From an uncultured Clostridia bacterium (lineage in GTDB: Bacteria > Bacillota > Clostridia > Christensenellales > UBA1242), in the NCBI GenBank assembly GCA_944372365.1, contig CALVYP010000001.1, positions 280,367 to 344,366 on the forward strand: 64,000 nucleotides of DNA, written 5' to 3'. Shown here piece after piece: positions 7,784 through 15,387 of the stretch. The translations under genes were made by a program, and so were the position numbers. Numbering within the stretch: position 1 is the stretch's first letter; each line of letters begins with the position of its first letter. The notes under the pieces are model-generated. The model saw only the letters and a list, made by a program, of their open reading frames with translations. It was not told the origin of the DNA and did not search any database.

Positions 7784-7922
7784 ATTTTAATTATGAAAAA
7801 ATCCTTAAAATTTGTCAAGAAAGTTTAAGCAGGTTGGGCTGTAATGTTTTTCTATTGTATATATTAAATGAAAAAATTGTATCGGTTGATATGTTTAAAT
7901 TTATATCTTACAAAGGCCAATA

Positions 7923-8196
7923 AATTTAAGGTGCTTGCCGATTAGGTTTTTAACATTTAGCTGAGTTGAGAAAAGTCCGGCGGCGTTATATTTTGTTTTT
8001 ATTTTTTTGTTATATAAAACAAAAAGTAAAAATATGTTATAATATGAATTTTTTTGTAATAAAAAAGCGGCATTTGTGTTTAATTTTGTGTGCGATTTTG
8101 CTTTTGGTTGGGCTTGGCACTTATTTTGGCTTGACGGCGCAGGCATGCCAACCAAATCTTTCGCCAACAGTTGTGATAGACGCAGGGCACGGCGGA
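7923..8196 (+). repeat. Direct repeat, left copy (cwlD upstream region and 5' end)
   Basis: About 270 bp is nearly identical to 9094-9367 (offset 1171 bp), covering the intergenic region and the first 50 or so codons of cwlD. Few substitutions are visible, so the duplication looks recent. Similarity stops abruptly in the codons for the conserved amidase stretch DAGHGG. Confidence 0.9.
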
Positions 8197-8256
8197 GTAG
8201 ATGTCAAGTTAGGACAGTATATAAAACAAAAAAGCATATTACCTGATATGCTTTAA
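8044..8256 (+). pseudogene. Truncated 5' copy of cwlD
   Basis: The first 50 or so codons match the intact cwlD at 9215: the same N-terminal membrane helix (LILCAILLLVGLGTYFGL) and then VVIDAGHGG. After about 8196 the frame runs into unrelated sequence and stops at 8254-8256. The zinc-binding His and Glu residues further on are missing, so it cannot be an active amidase. It is the left half of a long target duplication around the toxin/immunity-like insert. Confidence 0.88.
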
Positions 8257-8261
8257 TTATT

Positions 8262-8717
8262 TTATTGTAGCCAATTTCTTTCGGTTGTGTCATTCCATAT
8301 AACTTTTAAAAGCTTGCCTTCAACTTTGGCATTGTTTTTGAAATCGTCATCATTATTAAAAAATGTTGTTTCTTTTGTTTGAGAATTATAAAGACTGATT
8401 TCTGGTTCGCTTTTATCATTAAAAATAAGTTCAACAGCATAGTAAGCTCCATTATATTCAAATTGCATTTCGCTATAACTGTGCAAAGCTTCCATAAATT
8501 CATCTAAATCAGGGTCAAAAGGTTTTCCTTCGCTATAAAGTTTTCTCGCTTTATTTAATGAGATTAAATTAGGCATTGCGATAATATCAGGGTTTTCTTC
8601 ATTCAAAAAACAATTCCACCAACCGCAGTAAGGACATTTACCTTGTTTATAAATGTCAACATCAATTGTTTTTTGGCATATCTCGCACTTTTTACTATAT
8701 TTTTTTTCATTATTCAT
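8262..8717 (-). CDS. Zinc-ribbon protein, candidate immunity protein
   Basis: A 151-residue protein. The N-terminus carries two Cys pairs, CEIC (about 10-13) and CPYCGWWN (about 26-33), which should form a zinc ribbon like that of CPCC-type cysteine-rich proteins often found beside polymorphic toxins. The C-terminal 80 residues (MQFEYNGAYYAVELIF, EGKLLKVIWNDT) look alpha/beta. The start at 8717 is chosen because AAAGGAG lies 9 bp upstream; longer frames run into the previous gene. It follows the toxin-like gene by 13 bp on the same strand, the usual toxin-then-immunity order. Immunity function is inferred from position and size. Confidence 0.7.
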   Translation of the reverse strand: MNNEKKYSKKCEICQKTIDVDIYKQGKCPYCGWWNCFLNEENPDIIAMPNLISLNKARKLYSEGKPFDPDLDEFMEALHSYSEMQFEYNGAYYAVELIFNDKSEPEISLYNSQTKETTFFNNDDDFKNNAKVEGKLLKVIWNDTTERNWLQ

Positions 8718-8730
8718 ATATCTTCTCCTT

Positions 8731-9024
8731 TTAACAGTAGCTTGAATTAGTTTTTTCTCCATTATGGCCAATATAAGGTGGTCTTGGATTTTTATTATTT
8801 TCCCAATCAACATAATGATCATGTGGCCATTCATGTTTGGCGCCGCCATGCGACCAGTCGCGATACCAAATTATCCTACCATCTGGCCCATACCAACCCT
8901 GTTGTAGAAGTTTTCCATTTTCATCATATAAATCTATTCTTGTATTTGGCAGCCATATTTTAGGTAAAGATCCAACTCTTCCAGTTTGAGAATATACTCC
9001 GCCACTTGGTTTACACATTCCCAT
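8731..9024 (-). CDS. Orphan polymorphic-toxin-type C-terminal domain
   Basis: A 97-residue protein that resembles the detached C-terminal toxin module of polymorphic toxins and some phage head proteins: RIDLYDENGKLLQQGWYGPDG, then RDWSHGG and HEWPHDHYVDW. Regularly spaced His and Asp residues suggest a metal-dependent or RNase-type nuclease, but that activity is inferred. It has its own strong ribosome binding site (AGGAGGTG) and no signal peptide or delivery domain, so it is either a cassette remnant or a stand-alone toxin. The candidate immunity gene follows directly. Together they make up most of the unique DNA between the two cwlD repeats. Confidence 0.65.
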   Translation of the reverse strand: MGMCKPSGGVYSQTGRVGSLPKIWLPNTRIDLYDENGKLLQQGWYGPDGRIIWYRDWSHGGAKHEWPHDHYVDWENNKNPRPPYIGHNGEKTNSSYC

Positions 9025-9093
9025 TATAGCACCTCCTGTGGCAATAGTTCAAAGTTTTTTGAGATTGTTTCTCCGCCTATTCCAATAATTTTG

Positions 9094-9367
9094 AATTTGA
9101 GATTTTTGCCGATTAAGTTTTTAACATTTAGCTGAGTTGAGAAAAGTCCGGCGGCGCTATATTTTGTTTTTATTTTTTTGTTATATAAAACAAAAAGTAA
9201 AAATAAGTTATAATATGAATTTTTTTGTAATAAAAAAGCGGCATTTGTGTTTAATTTTGTGTGCGATTTTGCTTTTGGTTGGGCTTGGCACTTATTTTGG
9301 CTTGACGGCGCAGGCATATCAACCAAACCTTTCGCCAACAGTTGTGATAGACGCAGGACACGGCGGA
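9094..9367 (+). repeat. Direct repeat, right copy (intact cwlD 5' end)
   Basis: Partner of the repeat at 7923-8196. This copy continues into the complete cwlD reading frame. The unique DNA between the copies (about 8197-9093) holds the toxin-like and immunity-like genes. Confidence 0.9.
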
Positions 9368-9904
9368 CGCGATGGCGGCGCGGTGGGCAGAAAGACGGGC
9401 GTGACCGAAAGTCAAATCAATTTGCAGTATGCACAAACACTTAAAGAAATTTTGCAAAGCTTTGGCGTAAATGTGGTTATGACTCGAACCGATTTAAACG
9501 GGCTGTATTCGCCGTTTGCCGCCAACAAGAAAAAAGACGATATGCAAAAGCGCAAACAAATTATTGACGAAAGCGGTGCCGATTTGGTGGTAAGTGTGCA
9601 TATGAATGCTTTTCCGCGCTCGTCAACAAGGGGCGCGCAGGCGTTTTATGCGATGGAAAATTCAAGCGGGGCGGAGCTTGCGCAAAGCGTGCAAAAGCAG
9701 CTGCAAAATGTTTCGCAGTATGCGCACAGCGTTGCTAAGCAAGGCGATTACTATATTTTAAACTGCACTTCGCTGCCGGGGGTGCTTGTTGAGTTTGGGT
9801 TTCTTTCCAACGCCGAAGAAGAATCCCTTTTGATTGAAAGCACATATCGCCAAAGCATGTGCGAAGCGGTTGCGATGGGCATTTTAAATTTCTATCAAAT
9901 GTGA
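9215..9904 (+). CDS. cwlD: N-acetylmuramoyl-L-alanine amidase CwlD
   Basis: A 229-residue amidase_3 enzyme that cuts the amide between muramic acid and the stem peptide. CwlD makes the muramic-delta-lactam of spore cortex. An N-terminal membrane helix (about 10-30) is followed by VVIDAGHGGRDGGAVG with the first zinc His, TESQINLQYA with the zinc Glu, SVHMNAF with the second zinc His, and the catalytic Glu in VLVEFGFLSN. Length and single-helix export fit CwlD (about 237 residues in Bacillus). The ATG at 9215 is preferred over the earlier TTG at 9137, because the region upstream is noncoding duplicate DNA. No Shine-Dalgarno sequence is visible and TATAAT abuts the ATG. It lies in the same orientation as gmk. 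Confidence 0.9.
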   Translation: MNFFVIKKRHLCLILCAILLLVGLGTYFGLTAQAYQPNLSPTVVIDAGHGGRDGGAVGRKTGVTESQINLQYAQTLKEILQSFGVNVVMTRTDLNGLYSPFAANKKKDDMQKRKQIIDESGADLVVSVHMNAFPRSSTRGAQAFYAMENSSGAELAQSVQKQLQNVSQYAHSVAKQGDYYILNCTSLPGVLVEFGFLSNAEEESLLIESTYRQSMCEAVAMGILNFYQM

Positions 9905-9933
9905 TTGACTTAAAAAATAATGTTTGCTAAAAT
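9905..9933 (+). promoter_or_regulatory. Promoter of gmk
   Basis: TTGACT (9905-9910), a 17-bp spacer and TAAAAT (9928-9933) lie 17 bp before the gmk ATG. Confidence 0.75.
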
Positions 9934-9950
9934 TTTACAAAGGAGAAAAC

Positions 9951-10493
9951 ATGCTTATTTTAATTTCAGGGCCATCGGGCGTGGGGAAGAGCTCGGTTAT
10001 TGAAACGCTGATTCAAAGAAACAAAAATTTGGCACTTATGAAAACCTGCACAACGCGTAAACAGCGTGCGCAGATTGACGGAGCATACATTCATGTTTCC
10101 AAAAAAAAGTTTGACCAAATGATTGCGAATGGCGAGCTTTTTGAATATGAAAATGTGCATGCCGACATCTTTTACGGCACGCCTTTTTCATCGCTGAAAA
10201 AGGTTATAGAAGGCGGCAGAGACTATATCAAGGATATTGATGTGAATGGAATTGAAAAGCTGCAAAAATATTTAAAAGATAAATGCAGGGTTGTAAGTGT
10301 GTTTTTGGATAGCCCAGATTCGCTTTTGCGCCAAAGGCTTGCAAAGCGTGGCGAAAGCCAAGAGATGATTGAAAAACGCCTTTCGCGCGCCGATATGGAA
10401 CGCAGCAAGAAGCATATTTTTGATTTGGTGCTGGATTGCGATGACATTTTGCAAACGGCAATAGACATTGAAAATTTTGTAAAAAACGCATAA
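9951..10493 (+). CDS. gmk: Guanylate kinase family protein
   Basis: A 180-residue P-loop kinase predicted to phosphorylate GMP to GDP. The P-loop GPSGVGKS is at 7-14. The GMP-binding segment reads CTTRKQRAQIDGAYIHV (about 37-53), followed by ELFEYENVHADIFYGTP (about 63-79) and the Walker-B-like DYIKDIDVNGIEKLQK. A lid and C-terminal helices follow (RLAKRGESQEMIEKRL). It is shorter than the usual 200-210 residues, and several normally invariant positions differ, for example a missing Pro after the TTR motif. A diverged guanylate kinase or a relative with another nucleotide substrate is therefore possible. The ATG at 9951 follows AAAGGAG. It has its own promoter and terminator. Confidence 0.85.
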   Translation: MLILISGPSGVGKSSVIETLIQRNKNLALMKTCTTRKQRAQIDGAYIHVSKKKFDQMIANGELFEYENVHADIFYGTPFSSLKKVIEGGRDYIKDIDVNGIEKLQKYLKDKCRVVSVFLDSPDSLLRQRLAKRGESQEMIEKRLSRADMERSKKHIFDLVLDCDDILQTAIDIENFVKNA

Positions 10494-10538
10494 AAAACGC
10501 AAAAAATATTATAAATTATCCACATTTTTAATTTATTT

Positions 10539-10570
10539 AGAAAATCCATTTTGGATTTTCTTTTTTTATT
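10539..10570 (+). terminator. Intrinsic terminator after gmk
   Basis: A 9-bp stem (10540-10548 with 10552-10560) with a 3-nt loop is followed by seven T residues. It lies between the first two DnaA boxes. Confidence 0.85.
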
Positions 10571-10628
10571 TATCCACAAAACCACAAAAAAATCTTTTAA
10601 AAAATAAATTAAACAAACTTAAAATTGC

Positions 10629-10658
10629 TTGACTAAGAGCGAGCGAGCGAGATATACT
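10629..10658 (+). promoter_or_regulatory. Promoter of the DUF6273/GLUG-type protein gene
   Basis: TTGACT (10629-10634), an 18-bp spacer with an odd GAGCGAGCGAGCGAG run, and TATACT (10653-10658). An 8-bp inverted repeat with AAAA loop (TTTAGTGA at 10662-10669, TCACTAAA at 10674-10681) covers the expected start site and could be an operator. A DnaA box follows at 10685. Confidence 0.65.
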
Positions 10659-10707
10659 ACTTTTAGTGAAAAATCACTAAATTTTTATCCACAATAGGGG
10701 TGAAAAT

Positions 10708-12915
10708 ATGAAAAAAGTTAAAAGTAAGTTATCCACATATATGCAAAATTTTGTTGCGATGGGCTTGCTTATACTGCTTACGCTGCTGTTGTGCTTTACC
10801 ACAAGCCCCTTTGAAAAATCCCAACCAAAAACCATCGATGCGGTTTCGATAATTCCAGATTCAACAGCCATGTATGAATGGAATCAAGACGAGCGTGGCT
10901 GGTATACATACTTGGGCACCTATCCGCAAACATACGTTGGCGATGAGTTAAACACTCAACTTGTTTCTTTGCTTGAAAGTGGAGCTCTTGATGATGCCGC
11001 AACAGGCAACAGCTACATATCCAACAACCGTGCTAGTGAAGAGGGTGAATCATCTGGAGAATGGTTTTACGAAGAAAAACAAAACCGAGAATATGAATAT
11101 AACGGCGAATTGTATGTTGCAGTAGAAAATCAGCGCATTTCTTTTATGGTGAATCCGCATGTTTTTTCGACGGGAGAAGATATTGGTGAGACGGGTAAAA
11201 CAAAATTTTTCAAAGTTGAACCGATTAAGTGGTATATTATTGATGATACAAACCCGCAGACTGCTCCAGAAGGCACGCAATGCCGAGTAATTAGTGATAC
11301 TATGCTTAATACTATGCCATACACGGTTGCCCCTAATAAAGCAGCATCGTATAAAGATAGTTTCATAAGAAATTATTTAAACAATGTTTTTTATTCTGAA
11401 ACAGGATTGAACAAATTAAACTGCGTGTTTTTGCAACATAATTTAAACAACGAAGATCCGACAACTGCAGAGATATTAGAAACCCCCGATCCTGAAACAG
11501 ATGACTATATATATCTTTTATCTAAAAGTGAAGTTGAAACTAAATTTCAATTTATTACCAATACTGCCAAAGCTACAACTATACCAAGCGATTTTACTTT
11601 GTCGAATGGTGTAGTATATTTAAATTTGAATATGGAAAATGCTGGATTGGGCGGATATTGGCTTAGGAATGCCGAGGAGGGAGATGATTATGGCTTGTAT
11701 GCAAAATTTAATTGTTGGTATGGTAATGAACACAGAGATTGCACTTACTATACCGTCCGTCCTGCTTTAACACTTGATTTGGACAGCATGCCAGAGCCGG
11801 GAGAAGTTGAGCCTATTTACATCTCCACGGCGGATGAGTTAAAGCAACTCAGCGATTACTCAGCCGCTGGCGGCATCTTCAGTCCAAACTGGAAATTCTA
11901 TCTCACCAATGACATCGATATGTCCGGCGTTGAAAACTTTATGATCGGTGGCAACAACCCATTCACCGGCTATTTCAACGGGCAAGGGTATACAATTTCA
12001 AATTTGAATTTAAGCTCATCAACGGGACAAGCAGGAATGTTTGCCACAGCAGAAAACTGCAAAATTGTTAATTTAAAAATAAAAGATGACAGAATGCCTG
12101 CGCCCGAACTTACGATTGCAGGAGCATTGATAGGTAATTGCAGCGGAAACGTTATGATAGACAATGTTATGGTAGAATATGCCGGCATGGCGGGCGGTTA
12201 TTGCGGCGGATTGATCGGCACTGGGGCGAAAATGCAGCAAGCAAGTTTTCTAAACTTAGTTGTCACCAACTGCACCATTTATGTTGGAGAAGTTGCTTGT
12301 TATGCCTTCGGCGGTGTTATCTCAATGGCAAGCACATACAATTATGATTATGCAAATATTGATGTTTCTGCGTGCACGATAATGATAGGCAAAGTGATAG
12401 ATCCCACTGTGAATCAAGCCGTAGCATCGGGCGTGATGTACGGGTTTATGCAGTCAAAAGAAAAAGTTCCAATAAGTATAAGCCTAAATCAAATTTATTG
12501 TGAATTTAGAGATGTTGATATAAGCGATCGTGGAGGAGGAGTCATAGGGCTTCTTGCAGCTGCGCCAAATGGTTCTTTAACATACAGCGAAGTTGCAGTA
12601 AGCGCAAATGTTACAAACGGAGATTTTGTGTATGAAACTGGCAGCGCTGATTCGTTAAATATAATCGGCTCAAATAGTTATTTTAATATTGTTGGAGGCA
12701 ACATTATTAGTCGCCTTTCGGGAACAGGTTATTACGCCGGTGTGTTTGATGTGGCGAGGAAGCAGTATTATTCTGGGTTCAGCGACAACCAGTGGCTTGT
12801 CTTCTCAACAAATAAGCATCCAACGCTTCGCGAGTTTATGGCGGTTGGTGATTTTGCCACTGTGCAGAGCGTGGAAGACAAACTGATTGAACTGGGCTAT
12901 ACCAAGATTATGTAA
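10708..12915 (+). CDS. Exported protein with DUF6273-like and GLUG-like regions
   Basis: A 735-residue cell-surface or secreted protein of unknown function. After an N-terminal membrane or signal segment (MGLLILLTLLLCF, about 18-31), residues 45-360 resemble DUF6273: PIKWYIIDD, RVISDTML, SFIRNYLNNVFY, LLSKSEVE, GGYWLRNAEE and TVRPALTLDL. Residues 370-560 resemble the GLUG-type beta-helix region of adhesins (ISTADELKQLSDYSAAGG, FYLTNDIDMSGVENF, GYFNGQGYTISNLNL, YCGGLIGTG). The remainder is beta-rich. There is no LPXTG motif or C-terminal anchor. The ATG follows GGGGTG. A DnaA box covers codons 8-10. Related modules recur in the proteins at 24271 and 42482. Confidence 0.82.
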   Translation: MKKVKSKLSTYMQNFVAMGLLILLTLLLCFTTSPFEKSQPKTIDAVSIIPDSTAMYEWNQDERGWYTYLGTYPQTYVGDELNTQLVSLLESGALDDAATGNSYISNNRASEEGESSGEWFYEEKQNREYEYNGELYVAVENQRISFMVNPHVFSTGEDIGETGKTKFFKVEPIKWYIIDDTNPQTAPEGTQCRVISDTMLNTMPYTVAPNKAASYKDSFIRNYLNNVFYSETGLNKLNCVFLQHNLNNEDPTTAEILETPDPETDDYIYLLSKSEVETKFQFITNTAKATTIPSDFTLSNGVVYLNLNMENAGLGGYWLRNAEEGDDYGLYAKFNCWYGNEHRDCTYYTVRPALTLDLDSMPEPGEVEPIYISTADELKQLSDYSAAGGIFSPNWKFYLTNDIDMSGVENFMIGGNNPFTGYFNGQGYTISNLNLSSSTGQAGMFATAENCKIVNLKIKDDRMPAPELTIAGALIGNCSGNVMIDNVMVEYAGMAGGYCGGLIGTGAKMQQASFLNLVVTNCTIYVGEVACYAFGGVISMASTYNYDYANIDVSACTIMIGKVIDPTVNQAVASGVMYGFMQSKEKVPISISLNQIYCEFRDVDISDRGGGVIGLLAAAPNGSLTYSEVAVSANVTNGDFVYETGSADSLNIIGSNSYFNIVGGNIISRLSGTGYYAGVFDVARKQYYSGFSDNQWLVFSTNKHPTLREFMAVGDFATVQSVEDKLIELGYTKIM

Positions 12916-12926
12916 AAGAAAAAAAC

Positions 12927-13002
12927 TTAGACAAAATGTTTTTGAATATGACAAAAAGCACGCAAATGCTGTTTTGAAATAGGATGGAAGCAAAGATATA
13001 AT
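12927..13002 (+). promoter_or_regulatory. spoIIE promoter with two 0A-box-like sites
   Basis: TTGAAA (12974-12979), 17 bp and TATAAT (12997-13002) form a good sigma-A promoter 18 bp before the ATG. Upstream, minus-strand sequences TTTTGTCTAA (12927-12936) and TTTTGTCATA (12947-12956) lie exactly 20 bp apart and each resembles the Spo0A site TTTTGTCRAA with one or two mismatches. Spo0A control of spoIIE is known in Bacillus; here it is inferred. Confidence 0.55.
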
Positions 13003-13019
13003 TTTCCAAAGGAGTTGAA

Positions 13020-15314
13020 ATGAAGTTCTTTGGAAAATTTTATTATGTCTTTCTTGCGGTTGTGTTTTTGGCGCTCTTCTTTATTTTAGAAAATGCTGGC
13101 ATAAACGGGCTGATCTTTCCATTTTCGTTTGCCATGCTGTTTGCTCTTGTGTGGGCAAATCAAAAAATTTGGTTGGTTGTGCCCGCCTATCTTATTGCGG
13201 CGATAGTTGTAAATCATTCGCTTGCAGGAATAATCGGTGCGATAGTCTGCGCGGTGATGATTGCTGCGCCGTTTGTTTTGCACACGATTTTTAAAAAGAA
13301 CATTCAAGTTTGGATGCTGGCAATCTATGCGTTTTTAAGCCAAGCGGGCTATATCGGTTTTGCAGCAGCAACCGGAACAAACGCCGTTATTTTTGCCCTT
13401 GTGTCTGCCGTGGTCGGCGTGGTATTTTTGCTGGGATTTGTCAAGCTTTTTGAAGCGCTTTTTATGCGTGGCTTTGCTTACAGGCTCTCCGCCATTGAGT
13501 ATGTGGCGGGCGGAATAATTTTAATCGGGCTTTCTGCGGGACTTGTAAATTTGGATTTGTATGGCTTTTCGTTTTTGAAACTTTTTGTAAGTTTTGTGCT
13601 GCTTGCAATCACATATTGCTCTAAAAATTATTATTCTGTGTTCATCGCTTCTATTTTGGGGCTGGGAACGCTGCTTTCTGCAAACAATCCCGTCTTCTTT
13701 GCGCCGTTTGTGATTTGGGCGCTGGCAATTTCGCCGTTCAAAACCTATCGAAAATATTTCACCGCACTTGCAATAATTTTGGCGGAGCTTGCGATTGGCT
13801 TTTATTTTAATCTTTATTATTCCTTCGATTGGCTGGGCATTTTGCCGGTTGCGATCAGCGCTTTGGTGTTTGTGGCGATCCCCGACAAGGTTTACGCTAT
13901 GGTTAAAAGCATATTTGATTTGCGTGGCGACAGGGCAGCAATCAAAAATGTTGTCAATCAAAATCGAGAACTGCTGCACAGGCGGCTGCTGTCACTGAGC
14001 GATGTGTTTGGCGAAATGGACAGGGTTTTTCGCGGGCTTGTTCGAAAAAACTTAAGCGAAGATGAAGTAAAAAAACTGCTGCGTGATGAGATTATTGCCA
14101 GAAACTGCGAAAGTTGCCCAGACAGAGTGCGCTGCCATCGAACCAGACAGCAAGACACCCTGCGCGTTATGGATGAACTAACTTCCATCGCGTTTGAAAA
14201 GGGCAAGGTGACTCTTTTGAATGTTCCAAGCTATCTTTCTGCCAATTGTTCAAGGGTTAATGGCATAATCTCATCGGCGGCAACGCTGGCAAGGCAGTAT
14301 AAATCATACAGCGGTATGCTTTCAAACATCGACACTTCCAAGCTGCTTATTGCCGATCAACTTAAAGGCATATCTTCGGTTATGAAAAACTTGTCGCAAG
14401 AAGTTGACCGCGAAATCGCGTTCGACGGCAAAAGAGAAGATAAAATTGTTGAAGAGCTGTTGTTTAACGATATTGTTTGCACCGATGCGATTGTTTTTGA
14501 AAAGGATTGTCACACTTTTGAAGTAAATTTGATTGTTCGCTCGCTTGACGCCGACAGCATCAAAATTGCACCAATCGTTGGTAAAATTTGCAAGTGTGAC
14601 ATGGCGGTGACAGATAAATTTGTTGCATCGAAACCGGGGTTTACATCGTTGTTTTTAAAAACCGCGCCAAAGTTTGATTGCGCGTTTGCAATTTCAAGCA
14701 CGCCAAAAGCGGGCAGCGAAAAAAGCGGCGACACGCACTCGATTATGCGCCTAGATGGAGATAGGTTTATGTTTGCAATCTGCGATGGCATGGGCAGCGG
14801 AAGCGAGGCAGAGAAAGTTAGCCAAACATCGATAAGCTTGATTGAAAATTTTTACAAGGCGGGCTTTGACAGCGAGCTTGTGCTTTCGTCAGTCAACAAA
14901 CTTCTCACTCTGCAAAAGCAAGATAGTTTTTCGGCGCTGGATGTTTGTGTGCTTGATTTAAAAAGTGGGCTTGGCGATTTTATTAAGATGGGTGCGCCTT
15001 GCGGGTTTGTTGTCAGCGAAGAAGAATGCAGGCTTGTTCAAAGCGGTGCGTTGCCGCTTGGCGTTGTGGAAAAGGCAAGCCCTGTCACACAAAAAATTGT
15101 GATAGGTGGCGGAGATGTGGTTGTTATGTTTTCAGACGGCGTGGCGGATAGCTTTGCATCCGATCAAAGCATAGGCGACTTCATCAAACAAAACTTTTCG
15201 CCCAACCCGCAATCGCTTGCAGACGAAATATTAAATCAGGCTCTTGCAAACTGCAATGGCAGGGCGGTGGACGACATGACTGTGCTGGTTGTAAAAATTT
15301 TTAACAATCAATAA
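13020..15314 (+). CDS. spoIIE: Stage II sporulation protein E (serine phosphatase)
   Basis: SpoIIE is the membrane PP2C phosphatase that dephosphorylates SpoIIAA at the sporulation septum and so activates sigma-F in the forespore. The 764-residue protein has about ten hydrophobic helices in residues 5-290. A cytoplasmic linker follows, with a Cys-rich patch (RNCESCPDRVRCHRT, about 362-376). The C-terminal PP2C domain (about 550-764) carries the metal motifs DGMGSGSEAEKVS near 590 and FSDGVADS near 705, and ends VDDMTVLVVKI. Length and architecture fit the family (827 residues in B. subtilis). The start follows AAAGGAG. It precedes tilS, as in many Firmicutes. No key residue appears to be missing. 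Confidence 0.95.
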   Translation: MKFFGKFYYVFLAVVFLALFFILENAGINGLIFPFSFAMLFALVWANQKIWLVVPAYLIAAIVVNHSLAGIIGAIVCAVMIAAPFVLHTIFKKNIQVWMLAIYAFLSQAGYIGFAAATGTNAVIFALVSAVVGVVFLLGFVKLFEALFMRGFAYRLSAIEYVAGGIILIGLSAGLVNLDLYGFSFLKLFVSFVLLAITYCSKNYYSVFIASILGLGTLLSANNPVFFAPFVIWALAISPFKTYRKYFTALAIILAELAIGFYFNLYYSFDWLGILPVAISALVFVAIPDKVYAMVKSIFDLRGDRAAIKNVVNQNRELLHRRLLSLSDVFGEMDRVFRGLVRKNLSEDEVKKLLRDEIIARNCESCPDRVRCHRTRQQDTLRVMDELTSIAFEKGKVTLLNVPSYLSANCSRVNGIISSAATLARQYKSYSGMLSNIDTSKLLIADQLKGISSVMKNLSQEVDREIAFDGKREDKIVEELLFNDIVCTDAIVFEKDCHTFEVNLIVRSLDADSIKIAPIVGKICKCDMAVTDKFVASKPGFTSLFLKTAPKFDCAFAISSTPKAGSEKSGDTHSIMRLDGDRFMFAICDGMGSGSEAEKVSQTSISLIENFYKAGFDSELVLSSVNKLLTLQKQDSFSALDVCVLDLKSGLGDFIKMGAPCGFVVSEEECRLVQSGALPLGVVEKASPVTQKIVIGGGDVVVMFSDGVADSFASDQSIGDFIKQNFSPNPQSLADEILNQALANCNGRAVDDMTVLVVKIFNNQ

Positions 15315-15339
15315 TTGTAAACAAAATAACAAAAAAGCA

Positions 15340-15367
15340 TTGATTTTGGCTGATTTTTGTGTATAAT
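15340..15367 (+). promoter_or_regulatory. Promoter of tilS
   Basis: TTGATT (15340-15345), 16 bp and TATAAT (15362-15367) lie 20 bp before the tilS ATG, suggesting expression independent of spoIIE. Confidence 0.7.
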
Positions 15368-15387
15368 TAACTCTTGCGAGGCTAATT

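Larger units (their letters stand above)
10516..10737 (+). promoter_or_regulatory. Cluster of four perfect DnaA boxes
   Basis: The 9-mer TTATCCACA occurs at 10516-10524, 10570-10578, 10685-10693 and 10729-10737, always on the plus strand. DnaA binds this sequence. Random expectation for this base composition is below one exact copy in the whole window on both strands. The stretch between 10579 and 10628 is very AT-rich. The last box lies inside the next coding sequence. No dnaA, dnaN or rpmH is nearby, so a DnaA-titrating or DnaA-regulated site is more likely than the chromosomal origin. Confidence 0.75.

Noticed and set aside
9137..9214. Upstream TTG start for cwlD adding 26 residues
   Set aside because: The extension lies in duplicated noncoding DNA, would place a basic stretch ahead of the membrane helix, and lacks a ribosome binding site.
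9024..9338. Minus-strand frame antisense to the cwlD start, ending at the toxin gene ATG
   Set aside because: It mostly runs antisense to a conserved coding region, and its sequence parallels that of the first repeat by duplication. The TAATG overlap is noted but is not enough to call a gene.
10516..10737. Chromosomal replication origin
   Set aside because: DnaA boxes are present, but dnaA, dnaN, recF, rpmH and gyr genes are all absent from the flanks. It is kept only as a DnaA-box cluster.
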